Positions 1 through 6,934 are shown, counted from the stretch's first letter. The stretch: 10,888 bases of DNA from Clostridia bacterium (GCA_017445685.1 JAFSTS010000247.1:1-10888); one strand, 5' to 3'. Made by a program: numbers and translations. The notes: generated from the sequence alone by a model not told the origin.

Positions 1-79
1 CTCCGCGCAGCTCGCAAGCTCAGGTGACTCCGCAGAGCTCGCAAGCTCAGGTAACTCCGCAAGGCTCGCAAGCTCAGGT
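1..79 (+). repeat. 27-bp in-frame tandem repeat (coding)
   Basis: The 15-mer ctcgcaagctcaggt occurs at 11, 38 and 65, an exact 27-bp period, with an earlier copy cut off by the window edge. The period equals nine codons and encodes the Leu-Ala-Ser-Ser-Gly repeats of the DUF7666-like protein. Near-perfect nucleotide identity suggests recent duplication or gene conversion, so copy number probably varies between relatives. Confidence 0.9.
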
Positions 80-295
80 AAACATTCAGTTGTTGCAGGA
101 ATTGGTGTTGACAACATCGCAAAAGGTAAAAAAGGCAGTTGGCTTGTTCTTGCTGAATGGGTTTTCGATTATGAAAAAGGGCGCTATATTCCTAAATACG
201 TTAAAAGCAAGAAAATAGACGGTAAAACGCTGAAAGAAGACACTTTTTATCAGCTTAAAGACGGTAAATTCGTGGAGGTAAGAAATGAAAAATAA
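2..295 (+). CDS. DUF7666-like repeat protein, C-terminal part
   Basis: This is the 3' end of a gene entering from the left, read in the frame whose codons start at position 2; it has no start in the window and stops at TAA 293-295. The visible 97 residues begin with nine-residue tandem repeats of the form LASSGDSAE, then a compact domain containing VVAGIGVDNIAKG, GSWLVLAEW and DTFYQLKDGKFVEV. That combination of short Ala/Ser/Gly repeats followed by a W-L-V-L-x-E-W core and a K-x-D-T-F-Y-x-L tail is what I know from DUF7666 proteins in Clostridia phages; the repeats probably form a regular beta-solenoid. Biochemical function is unknown. The stop overlaps the next gene by 11 bp, so the two are translationally coupled. 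Family recognition is from memory, not a search. Confidence 0.65.
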   Translation, partial: SAQLASSGDSAELASSGNSARLASSGKHSVVAGIGVDNIAKGKKGSWLVLAEWVFDYEKGRYIPKYVKSKKIDGKTLKEDTFYQLKDGKFVEVRNEK

Positions 296-662
296 GAAAT
301 TAAAATCAAAGTACATAACAATTCTGCGCTACATATTCAGAGGAACGCTGGCGTTCTCGATATACGGAATGTTCCGTGCAATCGGGGTCTATGATGTGAC
401 AAATCAAAGCTTCGGCTTGACAATGTTGAAAGTGCTGTACTGCGGTGCGGTCATGGGTCTGTCCGTCTGGGCGCTGATAATGATTGACAAGTATTATTCA
501 AGACGCATTGAAAGCATGAAGACATCAGAAGTTTCTAAAATGATCTGTGACGAATCCCCCTGCGATTATTGCATTTATGCAGAAGACGACGGAACCTGTA
601 GTGGTCATATCTGCGAGAAGTGCGTGAAAGGAGTATCAGAATGGCTGAACGAGAGAATTTAA
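285..662 (+). CDS. Small membrane protein with C-terminal cysteine cluster
   Basis: A 125-residue protein of unknown function. The ATG follows GGAGG at 273-278 and overlaps the upstream stop. A basic N-terminus (MKNKKLKSK) precedes a hydrophobic stretch at about residues 10-36 and a second at about 42-67, consistent with two transmembrane helices and both ends on the cytoplasmic side. The C-terminal 40 residues hold six cysteines, including CDYC, CSGHIC and CEKC, a likely zinc-binding knuckle. A membrane anchor joined to a cytoplasmic zinc site fits an early phage protein acting at the host membrane, but no specific role can be given. The next gene starts inside its last codons. Confidence 0.65.
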   Translation: MKNKKLKSKYITILRYIFRGTLAFSIYGMFRAIGVYDVTNQSFGLTMLKVLYCGAVMGLSVWALIMIDKYYSRRIESMKTSEVSKMICDESPCDYCIYAEDDGTCSGHICEKCVKGVSEWLNERI

Positions 663-1201
663 CGGTCGATTGGGATAAGTACCTTGACCAAAGCATTGAC
701 CTAATTGATATGGCTCGGAAAGTGACTTTTCTTGAAGCGGACAAGCGTGTGCTCGCAGATGAGAATAATAAGCTGAAGCGTGAGCTGTATGATTTTATAA
801 CTAAATATGATCAAGCCATCGCAGAAAACAAAGAAAACGCTGAAGCGTTGTATAATATCGACCGTTTACTCGAACGCAAATGTAAGGAGCTTATTGACGC
901 ACGAGGCGAAATCGAAAAACAGAGCAGATGGATTAAAGCTCAAAAGAAGCAAATTCAAGAGTTGAAAAAGTCAAAAAATCATACCAAAACGGTTGAGGTG
1001 TGTCCTCATTGTATGACAGAGAATGTTTATCCGAACTATGATGTTGTCGGGAATAATTACACAGCTGTTTGCAAGAACTGCGGTGAAGAAATAATGCTAT
1101 GCGATGAATGCTTCCACGCTGATGACAATAGAGAACATAAATGCGATTGGACAGAAAAAGACGGATGTTTCAGGAAAAAGGACGGTGAAATAGATGATTG
1201 A
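641..1201 (+). CDS. Coiled-coil zinc-ribbon phage protein
   Basis: A 186-residue protein. I chose ATG 641 over the upstream in-frame GTG at 620 because AAAGGAG lies at 627-633 directly before it. Residues roughly 10-115 are charged and heptad-like (repeated Lys/Glu/Leu), predicting a long coiled coil. From residue 121 follows a zinc-ribbon pattern: CPHC, CKNC, then CDEC and a final HKCDW. The cysteine-rich tail with LCDECFHADD resembles small phage proteins seen near early genes of Clostridia phages; none that I know has an assigned function. It overlaps the previous gene by 22 bp and the methyltransferase by 8 bp, so it belongs to the same early operon. It could bind nucleic acid or mediate a protein contact; that is inference. 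Confidence 0.7.
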   Translation: MAERENLTVDWDKYLDQSIDLIDMARKVTFLEADKRVLADENNKLKRELYDFITKYDQAIAENKENAEALYNIDRLLERKCKELIDARGEIEKQSRWIKAQKKQIQELKKSKNHTKTVEVCPHCMTENVYPNYDVVGNNYTAVCKNCGEEIMLCDECFHADDNREHKCDWTEKDGCFRKKDGEIDD

Positions 1202-1979
1202 GATATATCACGATAATTTTCAAAATTACAAGCGTTATTCAGTCAAAAAGGCGCAGCTTGTAATTGCCGACATTCCGTACAACATCGGTGAGAATGCATA
1301 CGGAAGCAATCCGATATGGTACAACGGCGGTGACAACGCAAACGGCGAAAGCAAATTTGCAAAATCTAATTTCTTTAATGGCGATGGTCAGTTTAATATT
1401 GCAGAATATATGCATTTTTGCAATAAACTGTTAAAAAAAGAGCCTAAAGAACGGGGAAAAGCTCCGGCTATGATTGTTTTCTGCGCCTTCGACCAAATGC
1501 AGACAGTAATTAATTATGGCAAGAAGTACGGGTTTGCCAACAGTTATCCGATATTCTTCTGTAAGAACTATTCAGCACAAGTTTTGAAAGCAAACATGAA
1601 GATTGTCGGCGCTATGGACTATGCGGTCGTTCTGTACAGGGACAAGCTGCCGAAATTCAACAATATAGGTAAAGACGGAAACAAACATATGATATTTAAT
1701 TATTTTCAATGGCAGCGTGACAGCAAAAAAGATTATCCAAAAATTCATCCGACACAAAAGCCTGTAAATGTTTTGAAAACGCTTATTAAAATCTTCACGG
1801 ATGAGGGAGATGTGATTATCGATCCCGTTTGCGGAAGTGGAACAACATTAAGAGCTGCTGCGGAACTGAACAGAAATGCTTTCGGCTTTGAATGCAACAA
1901 AGATTTTTTTAATAAAGCAAAAGAATTTATGCTGAAAGATTATCTAAAAAAGGAGAGTGAAAACAATGCCATATTATAA
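1194..1979 (+). CDS. Orphan DNA methyltransferase (N6-adenine/N4-cytosine, beta type)
   Basis: A 261-residue SAM-dependent DNA amino-methyltransferase. The catalytic motif IV is DIPY at residues 26-29, a variant of DPPY; HPTQKP lies at 185-190; and the SAM-binding motif I, DPVCGSGTT, begins at residue 210. Catalytic motif before SAM motif is the beta arrangement of the N6_N4_Mtase family. No restriction endonuclease gene is next to it, so it most likely protects phage DNA from host restriction or affects regulation and packaging; the recognition sequence cannot be read from the protein. DIPY with the adjoining NIGENAYGSNP stretch is a form I associate with gut Bacillota phages. It starts 8 bp inside the preceding gene and ends 14 bp inside the next, consistent with operon translation. 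Confidence 0.9.
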   Translation: MIEIYHDNFQNYKRYSVKKAQLVIADIPYNIGENAYGSNPIWYNGGDNANGESKFAKSNFFNGDGQFNIAEYMHFCNKLLKKEPKERGKAPAMIVFCAFDQMQTVINYGKKYGFANSYPIFFCKNYSAQVLKANMKIVGAMDYAVVLYRDKLPKFNNIGKDGNKHMIFNYFQWQRDSKKDYPKIHPTQKPVNVLKTLIKIFTDEGDVIIDPVCGSGTTLRAAAELNRNAFGFECNKDFFNKAKEFMLKDYLKKESENNAIL

Positions 1980-2535
1980 CACTTGTCAGAACTGCGGAGC
2001 TACACTTGACCCGAATGAGGTCTGTGACTGTCAAAGAAAGGAAACGAAAATGTACATCTGTGAAAAATGCAACAAGCTGTATGAAGAAGACGAGATACCG
2101 ACCCATATTGAACATCATCCGTATGGGAACGGAACAGCAGAAGAAGTCGTTGCAGATTATGGATGCTGCGGTCAGGGGCTTGAAGAAGCGGTACAATGCG
2201 ACAGGTGCGGTGAATGGTATGCAATCAGCTCCGATGACATCTTTGGGAACGCACACACGGTTTGTAAAAACTGCTATACGGAAATGTATTCAACGGACAA
2301 AATCGTTAAGATCGCACAGAAGGAAGATCAGAAATCATCCGTTAAGATCAATGAGCTGCTTGCGTATGTGTTCGAGCCGGACGAGATTGAGGAAATTCTA
2401 TACAAAGAGCTACACGCACTATGTAATTTCTATAAACTGCTTTCCACGAAAATGAGTATAGAAGCATACGCCAACGAAGACATCAACGACACAGCAGATG
2501 AACTGTTTGCGATGGAAAAGGAGAAGAAAGAATGA
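1966..2535 (+). CDS. Double zinc-ribbon phage protein
   Basis: A 189-residue protein of unknown function. ATG 1966 is preferred over GTG 1957 because AGGAG at 1951-1955 sits 10 bases before it and would touch the GTG. The N-terminal half is built from cysteine pairs: CQNC, CDC, CEKC, a His-rich HIEHH, CCGQ, CDRCGEWY and CKNC, suggesting two or three zinc sites. The C-terminal half (about residues 115-189) is acidic and helical (repeated Glu/Leu, ending MEKEKKE). It overlaps the methyltransferase end by 14 bp and the next gene by 4 bp (ATGA). Nucleic-acid binding is plausible but not shown. Confidence 0.7.
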   Translation: MPYYNTCQNCGATLDPNEVCDCQRKETKMYICEKCNKLYEEDEIPTHIEHHPYGNGTAEEVVADYGCCGQGLEEAVQCDRCGEWYAISSDDIFGNAHTVCKNCYTEMYSTDKIVKIAQKEDQKSSVKINELLAYVFEPDEIEEILYKELHALCNFYKLLSTKMSIEAYANEDINDTADELFAMEKEKKE

Positions 2536-2756
2536 TAATTTATCAAAACGGAAAATATGTTGTCACGCAAAGCGAGATCAACAAGCATGTTGCGATTGGC
2601 AAAGCACTGCCAGATGGATGCGTTGATCCGATAGTGTTTATGAGTTATGACGAGAGGTCTCCATATTTGAAGCCCGCAGAGGGAAAGAAAATCCTTGAAA
2701 ATTTCTTGAAGCAGAGGGGTTGGAAGGATGAAACTCGAAATCAGCAGAGGGGATGA
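2532..2756 (+). CDS. Hypothetical small phage protein
   Basis: A 74-residue protein I do not recognise. Its ATG overlaps the previous stop as ATGA and has AAGGAG at 2518-2523, eight bases upstream, which supports real translation. The N-terminus (MIIYQNGKYVVTQ) looks like a beta hairpin and the C-terminus (KILENFLKQRGWKDE) like a short helix. No cysteine pairs, membrane segment or catalytic motif is visible. Its last 29 bases overlap the next small gene in another frame. Confidence 0.55.
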   Translation: MIIYQNGKYVVTQSEINKHVAIGKALPDGCVDPIVFMSYDERSPYLKPAEGKKILENFLKQRGWKDETRNQQRG

Positions 2757-2886
2757 CAGATTGACCGTTGCGACTATCTTGATCAAAAACGGTTACACTG
2801 TCAGGCAGGTCCGGGAACGGAAACAACCGGAAAAGAAATACACATACTTTCTGAATGCAGAGAAAAACGAAAAGAGGGATGAATAA
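2728..2886 (+). CDS. Very small phage protein (52 aa)
   Basis: A 52-codon gene that closes the gap between two overlapping neighbours. ATG 2728 has AGGGG at 2715-2719 eight bases upstream, and its TAA (2884-2886) shares a base with the next ATG, forming TAATG. The product begins MKLEISRGDDRLTVATILIKNGYTV (given in part: MKLEISRGDD at residues 1-10, then a Val/Ile-rich strand-helix segment) and ends in a highly charged Lys/Glu tail. The start site, the coupled stop and the absence of any other gene for 2757-2885 argue that it is real. No function can be assigned. Confidence 0.6.
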   Translation: MKLEISRGDDRLTVATILIKNGYTVRQVRERKQPEKKYTYFLNAEKNEKRDE

Positions 2887-3389
2887 TGACACATTGGAAA
2901 AAGCTGACTAACCCGAACTATCTCGGCGTTTATTCGCTCGAAAACGGGAAAGACATGATTCTGACGATAGATAAGCTCCGGCAAGAGCAGGTAATAGGCT
3001 CAGACGGGAAAAAGGGCGAATGTCTCGTCTGCTACTTCGTTGAGAACGTCAAGCCGATGATCATGAACAAGACAAATCTTAAACAGATCGAGAAGCTTGC
3101 AGAAAGCCCGATGATTGAAGAATGGCACGGATTGAGGATTCAGATCGGATCGGAAAAAGTAAAGGCATTCGGCGAGGTCGTTGACGCGTTGAGAGTGAGA
3201 AATACGAAACCTGAAGAAGAAAAAATTGCCTGTGAGAAGTGCGGAGCCGTGCTCGAGCCGTTTGGCAACCTTTCGGCGAGTCAGCTTGCAAAGCGAAACA
3301 AGGCAAAATACGGAGCTGTACTTTGCGTAGAATGTGCAATGGTAGCGAAGAAGGAGCAGGAAGGAGCGGACACAGATGGACAAACATGA
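2886..3389 (+). CDS. Recombination-module companion protein with C-terminal zinc ribbon
   Basis: A 167-residue protein of a type I have seen immediately upstream of DUF3799 exonucleases in Clostridia phages (N-terminus MTHWKKLTNPNYLGVYSL). Residues about 1-108 alternate short hydrophobic strands with a long helix and could be an OB-like or other small beta fold; I cannot prove it. Residues about 115-160 carry CEKCGAVLEPFGNLS, a Lys-rich helix and CVECA, a split C-x2-C zinc site. It starts at ATG 2886, coupled to the previous stop, with AGAGGGATG just upstream, and its last 14 bases overlap the exonuclease gene. The invariant pairing with the exonuclease suggests a DNA-end or single-strand role, which is inference. 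Confidence 0.6.
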   Translation: MTHWKKLTNPNYLGVYSLENGKDMILTIDKLRQEQVIGSDGKKGECLVCYFVENVKPMIMNKTNLKQIEKLAESPMIEEWHGLRIQIGSEKVKAFGEVVDALRVRNTKPEEEKIACEKCGAVLEPFGNLSASQLAKRNKAKYGAVLCVECAMVAKKEQEGADTDGQT

Positions 3390-4149
3390 TTACTTTTCGC
3401 ACGAAAACAATATGAAGTATATGTCAGTTTCGCAATTCAAAGCGTTCGACAAATGCGAAGAAGCGGCACTTGCTGAATTGAACGGTACATACGAGCGAGA
3501 GAAGACAACTGCGCTATATGTCGGGTCGTATGTTGACAGCTATTTTGAGGGAAGTCTCGAAATGTTCATGCAGAACAACCCTGAGATATTCAAAAAAGAC
3601 GGGACGCTGCTCTCTCCGTTCAAAAATGCCGAAAGCATCATCGAACGCATTGAGAGGGACAAGCTCTTTATGGAATTCATGTCCGGAGACAAACAGGTCA
3701 TCATGACAGGCGAGATCGATGGCGTTCCGGTCAAGATCAAGATTGACAGTCTTTTGCCGGACAAGATCGTTGATCTGAAGGTCGTCAAGGACTTCAAACC
3801 GCTATACAAGGAAGAGGAAGGACGGCTGCCATGGTATGAATATTGGAGATACGATCTGCAAGGGGCGGTATATCAAGAAATAGTTCGGCAGAACACCGGT
3901 AAAACGCTGCCGTTTTATCTTGCAGCAGCGACAAAAGAGCCTGTAACGGACATCGGAATATGGCACATTGAACAGGATCTGCTTGATTTTGAGTTTGAGA
4001 AGTTCAAAGACAAAATAAGATACTACGATATGATTAAACAGGGTGTTCTCGATGCCTCACGCTGCGAGAAATGCGATTACTGTAAAGAAACGAAGATTTT
4101 ATCAATGAGCGACATTCGCTCTTCCGGGGAGGAATTTGGCGATGATTAA
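3376..4149 (+). CDS. PD-(D/E)XK exonuclease, DUF3799 family
   Basis: A 257-residue nuclease of the phage recombination module, expected to resect double-stranded DNA ends as the RecE/lambda-exonuclease analogue. After SVSQFKAFDKC (Cys27) and GSYVDSYFEG, the core reads GEID at 112-115, Asp124, then D133-L-K135 as the metal-binding D-x-K, followed by the Q-x3-Y motif Q162-Y166. The C-terminus has CEKCDYC (Cys230, 233, 236). One early cysteine plus three late ones is the Cas4/AddB iron-sulfur layout, so a 4Fe-4S cluster stapling the fold is likely. Length and motif order match DUF3799 (PF12684). AAGGAG at 3361-3366 precedes ATG 3376. No RecT-type annealase is seen in the window; SSB follows directly. 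Confidence 0.85.
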   Translation: MDKHDYFSHENNMKYMSVSQFKAFDKCEEAALAELNGTYEREKTTALYVGSYVDSYFEGSLEMFMQNNPEIFKKDGTLLSPFKNAESIIERIERDKLFMEFMSGDKQVIMTGEIDGVPVKIKIDSLLPDKIVDLKVVKDFKPLYKEEEGRLPWYEYWRYDLQGAVYQEIVRQNTGKTLPFYLAAATKEPVTDIGIWHIEQDLLDFEFEKFKDKIRYYDMIKQGVLDASRCEKCDYCKETKILSMSDIRSSGEEFGDD

Positions 4150-4540
4150 CAATGTCGTAATTATGGGAAGACTTACACAAACACCTGAACTCAAAGTGAC
4201 CGGGAACGGAGTCGAAGTGACTTCGTTCTGCGTTGCTGTTGACAGAGGATATCAGAAGCAAGGCGAAGAGCGACAAACGGATTTTATCAACTGCGTTGCG
4301 TGGCGACAGACGGCGGTATTCATCAGCAAATACTTTGGAAAAGGGCAGATGATCGCTCTGACCGGCTCGATCCAGACGCGTAAATATGAAGACAAAGAAG
4401 GACATCAGAGGACAGTAACGGAAATAGTTGTCAACAATGCGAGCTTCTGCGGCTCGAAGTCGGAAACATCTCCAAGAGTAACAGCCACCGAAAGCGACTA
4501 TGAAGAGCTGACCGACGGCGATGACGATCTGCCGTTCTGA
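4142..4540 (+). CDS. ssb: Single-stranded DNA-binding protein
   Basis: A 132-residue SSB with the full OB fold: MINNVVIMGRLTQTPEL at the N-terminus, FCVAVDRGY, DFINCVAWRQTA, then GKGQMIALTGSIQTRKYED, and the acidic tip ending DDDLPF used to recruit partner proteins. ATG 4142 is preferred to the upstream TTG 4136 because GGGGAGG at 4126-4132 is nine bases before it. It coats single-stranded DNA made by the exonuclease just upstream and by the replisome genes downstream. The acidic linker between fold and tip is short (about 25 residues), as usual in phage SSBs. It overlaps the exonuclease gene by 8 bp. Confidence 0.95.
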   Translation: MINNVVIMGRLTQTPELKVTGNGVEVTSFCVAVDRGYQKQGEERQTDFINCVAWRQTAVFISKYFGKGQMIALTGSIQTRKYEDKEGHQRTVTEIVVNNASFCGSKSETSPRVTATESDYEELTDGDDDLPF

Positions 4541-4551
4541 GAGGTGCTGCG

Positions 4552-5013
4552 ATGATCATTCAAATCGACACAAGAGAGAAGCAAAAAGCAATAGCGAAAA
4601 TATTGTCATATTTTGACCAAAACGGCGTCAAACACTATTCAAGCAAGTTATTTGTCGGTGATTACATGAACATGGATAATCCGAAGCTAATTGTCGACAG
4701 GAAGCAAAATCTGCTTGAGCTGTGCAGCAATGTGTGTCAGGATCACAAGCGATTCATAACCGAGATACAGAAGGCTAACGAAGTCGGAATCAAGTTGATC
4801 TTTCTCGTTGAACACGGCGGCTGCATTAAGCGCCTTGAAGATGTAGATAAATGGGTGAATCCTCGTCTGAAGACGTCTCCGCTCGCTGTGTCCGGTCAGC
4901 GACTATTCAAGATTCTGTATTCGATCCGGAAGAAATACGGTGTTGAATTTGAGTTTTGCGACAAGCGCAATACCGGCAGAAGAATAGTTGAATTGTTAGA
5001 GGAACACGAATGA
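4552..5013 (+). CDS. ERCC4-domain nuclease
   Basis: A 153-residue nuclease of the ERCC4 (XPF/Mus81) fold. The catalytic signature is spread over D6-T-R-E, G36-D37-Y38 and V48-D49-R50-K51, corresponding to the family's GDX(n)ERKX3D with Asp in place of the Glu. LIFLVEHGG and a C-terminal VEFEFCDKRNTGRRIVELL complete the Rossmann-like core. The protein has only the nuclease domain and lacks the helix-hairpin-helix tail of cellular XPF, as is normal for phage members. It probably cuts branched or flap DNA during replication and recombination. GAGG at 4541-4544 precedes ATG 4552, and its stop overlaps the initiator start (ATGA). Confidence 0.85.
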   Translation: MIIQIDTREKQKAIAKILSYFDQNGVKHYSSKLFVGDYMNMDNPKLIVDRKQNLLELCSNVCQDHKRFITEIQKANEVGIKLIFLVEHGGCIKRLEDVDKWVNPRLKTSPLAVSGQRLFKILYSIRKKYGVEFEFCDKRNTGRRIVELLEEHE

Positions 5014-5696
5014 ACAATAAATTCATTAAAATTGATATATCTCTCTTTCAAGACGAGAATTTGAACAACACCGAGCGAATCATTTTTTCCTACATACAGG
5101 GTTTTCCTGACGGATATTTTTCGACGCTCACATTTATGGCGGACACGCTTGGGCAAACAAGAGAATCAATCTCAAGAAACATCAATCATTTGGTAAAAAA
5201 AGGGTATGTTGAACGGTTTGTAAATGCGCAAAATGTTCCTGCTTGGAGAGCGTTAAAAAAAGTCACACCGCCGTTAAAAAAAGTCACGGACACCGTGAAA
5301 AATAATCACGGTCAGTGTGAAAAAAGATCACGGTCACCGTTAAAAAAAGTCACGGAAAGCGTGAAAAAAGATCACACAAATAATATATTAAAAGATAATT
5401 ATAAGAAATTTGATAAGATAGTTATACCGGAATCGGAACAAAAAACAGAACAACCAAAACAATTCAAGCCGTCAAAAAAAGAGGTTTTGGATTATTTCAG
5501 ATCGGAACGGCTGAACGGAGATGCAGAAAAGTTTTACGAGCATTATTCAAAATACGGCTGGCAGTATAAAGGCGAGCCGATTGTGTGGAAAGAAAAAGCA
5601 AAAGAGTGGTCGAGCAGAGAGTTTAACTCTGAGCCAAAAGCAGAAATCGAACATGATGAGGAATTTGACAGAAAATTCGGGGGTGTGAAAGTATGA
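5010..5696 (+). CDS. Winged-helix replication initiator
   Basis: A 228-residue replication protein. Residues about 15-70 form a winged helix-turn-helix (LNNTERIIFSYIQG, then TRESISRNINHLVKKGYVERF), similar to HTH_36. The middle, about residues 80-125, is a basic low-complexity linker rich in LKKVT/VKK that is dictated by iteron DNA rather than by protein constraint. The C-terminal part has FYEHYSKYGWQYKGEPI and WKEKAKEW, the short motif often closing phage DnaD-like replication proteins. It probably binds the iterons inside its own gene and brings in the loader encoded next. An AGAGG at 4998-5002 serves ATG 5010, and the stop overlaps the loader start by 4 bp. The closest parallel is lambda O, which also carries its origin in its gene. 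Confidence 0.75.
   Translation: MNNKFIKIDISLFQDENLNNTERIIFSYIQGFPDGYFSTLTFMADTLGQTRESISRNINHLVKKGYVERFVNAQNVPAWRALKKVTPPLKKVTDTVKNNHGQCEKRSRSPLKKVTESVKKDHTNNILKDNYKKFDKIVIPESEQKTEQPKQFKPSKKEVLDYFRSERLNGDAEKFYEHYSKYGWQYKGEPIVWKEKAKEWSSREFNSEPKAEIEHDEEFDRKFGGVKV
5251..5375 (+). repeat. Six iterons, probable replication origin
   Basis: Six copies of a 16-mer, consensus YGTKAAAAAARRTCAC, begin at 5251, 5272, 5294, 5316, 5338 and 5360, spacing 21, 22, 22, 22 and 22 bp, about two helical turns, so all lie on one face. Copies 1, 2 and 5 are identical (cgttaaaaaaagtcac). Each is a partial dyad; copy 3 with its flanks is CCGTGA-7-TCACGG. Because 22 is not a multiple of three, the repeats fall in all three reading phases of the host gene (LKKVT, VKNNH, CEKRS), so DNA rather than protein is conserved. 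This is how a phage initiator-gene origin looks. Confidence 0.8.
5376..5422 (+). other. AT-rich stretch beside iterons, candidate unwinding element
   Basis: Directly after the last iteron the sequence is almost only A and T (taatatatta at 5381-5390 and aaagataattataag just after). AT-rich DNA on one side of an iteron array is the usual place of initial duplex melting. It is still coding, giving an Asn/Lys/Asp/Ile-rich linker in the initiator. Confidence 0.55.
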
Positions 5697-6541
5697 GCTT
5701 GTATCAAGCCGTTGAAAAAATTGAGAATGCAGCAAACAGCTCTATCGGGAAAGAGAATGAAGACTATATCGGAGTAGATGATTTGCTGTACTGCGGCAAA
5801 TGTCACACGCCAAAGCAGGTGGTCATCAATCTGTGCGGACAAATCAAAAAGCCGAATTGCCTGTGCAAATGCGGAGTTGAAAAGCGTGACAGATTCGAAT
5901 TGTCAAGAATGGACGAAAAGAAGCGCCGGAGAATTGAAGAGTTTCGAAGAATCGGTATACCGGGTAAGGAGCTGCGAAAATGCACATTTGAAGCCGATGA
6001 CGGATATAATCCTGAATTGACAAAGATAGCGTTGAATTATGTTGACAACTTCCAGGAGATTATGTCAGCCGGCAAAGGGATATTGTTTTACGGCGATGTC
6101 GGAACGGGAAAGACCTTCACGGCAGCAGCTATAGCCAACGCTCTGATCGACAAAGGATATAAATGCTTCGTGACGAACTTTTCGACGATAATCAATACTC
6201 TTTCAGGAATGTTTGACAAACAGGAATATATTGACAGGCTTAATTCTTATGCGCTTTTGATCATTGACGATTTAGCAGCCGAAAGAAGTACGGCATACGG
6301 AAACGAGATAGTGCACTCGATAATAGATAATCGATGTAATGTCGGACTTCCGATGATAGTAACAACAAATCTGACGGCTGAAGAATTGAAGTGTCCGAGG
6401 ACAAAAGAAAACAAAAGGATTTACAGCAGACTTCTCGATAAATGCTTTCCTGTTGAGATGAAAGGCAAAGACAGACGAAAGCAGAAGTTTGTTGAGGAAT
6501 ACGACTATTATCACGAAATTCTTACTTTCGAGGAACTGTGA
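5693..6541 (+). CDS. DnaC-like helicase loader ATPase
   Basis: A 282-residue AAA+ ATPase of the DnaC/IstB group that loads the replicative helicase. The N-terminal part has a probable zinc site (Cys34, 37, 48, 56, 58, 60). Walker A is GDVGTGKT at residues 134-141 and Walker B is LLIIDDL ending at 194; MIVTTNLTAEEL is sensor 1 and RIYSRLLDKC holds the arginine finger/sensor region. Size and order match phage loaders, and the initiator gene just upstream, overlapped as ATGA, gives the partner. No replicative helicase is encoded in the window, so it presumably recruits the host DnaB/DnaC-type helicase. GGGGGTG at 5679-5685 is the ribosome site. Confidence 0.9.
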   Translation: MSLYQAVEKIENAANSSIGKENEDYIGVDDLLYCGKCHTPKQVVINLCGQIKKPNCLCKCGVEKRDRFELSRMDEKKRRRIEEFRRIGIPGKELRKCTFEADDGYNPELTKIALNYVDNFQEIMSAGKGILFYGDVGTGKTFTAAAIANALIDKGYKCFVTNFSTIINTLSGMFDKQEYIDRLNSYALLIIDDLAAERSTAYGNEIVHSIIDNRCNVGLPMIVTTNLTAEELKCPRTKENKRIYSRLLDKCFPVEMKGKDRRKQKFVEEYDYYHEILTFEEL

Positions 6542-6553
6542 GGCGATGACAAA

Positions 6554-6925
6554 ATGAAATCAAGAATCAAAATGAACGACGAAGTCAGGAAAGCTGTTGA
6601 ACTGATAAAGCGGCAGAATGAACGTGCGACAGACCGAGGTGCTATGATTGTTACACTTGGAATGTGTGTTGCTCTGTCGGAAATTGGAATCTGTGACAAC
6701 ACGATCAGGAAAGCGGTCAGAAAAATGCATGGTATTGTTGAAGGCGTTGCCGATGAAATGACCGAGAACAAAGTCAGCTATGGCACAAGCAATCACCTGA
6801 ATGTTGATACCGACACGAACAGAGAAAAACTGCATGAGATGTGTTTGCAGTATGAATTTGATTTTTCCGATGACATCCTGATCCGCGAAGAAATCAAAGT
6901 CGGCAATGAAAAAATTCTGATCTGA
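6554..6925 (+). CDS. Hypothetical phage protein between replication and late regulator
   Basis: A 123-residue protein I do not recognise. ATG 6554 has GAGG at 6540-6543; a three-codon ORF at 6546 (ATG ACA AAA TGA) lies in the spacer and is probably chance. The sequence is mostly helical and charged (VRKAVELIKRQNERATDRG, then TIRKAVRKMHGIVEGVADEM), ending in an acidic segment EFDFSDDILIREE. There is no cysteine cluster, membrane segment or known catalytic motif. Position between loader and regulator suggests a middle-expressed accessory gene. Confidence 0.6.
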   Translation: MKSRIKMNDEVRKAVELIKRQNERATDRGAMIVTLGMCVALSEIGICDNTIRKAVRKMHGIVEGVADEMTENKVSYGTSNHLNVDTDTNREKLHEMCLQYEFDFSDDILIREEIKVGNEKILI

Positions 6926-6934
6926 GGTGATCTT

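Noticed and set aside
24..218. 64-residue ORF starting in the Gln/Ser repeat region
   Set aside because: It is the 27-bp coding repeat read in a wrong frame; the frame starting at 2 gives the recognisable DUF7666-like protein and runs to the coupled stop at 293.
3000..3402. Long minus-strand ORFs, for example opposite the zinc-ribbon companion gene
   Set aside because: They are antisense to well-supported plus-strand genes, have no plausible ribosome sites or family features, and their composition reflects the opposite strand.
5251..5375. Short regular repeats as a CRISPR array
   Set aside because: Repeat units are 16 bp with 5-6 bp between them, no spacers of useful length and no cas genes; iterons explain them.
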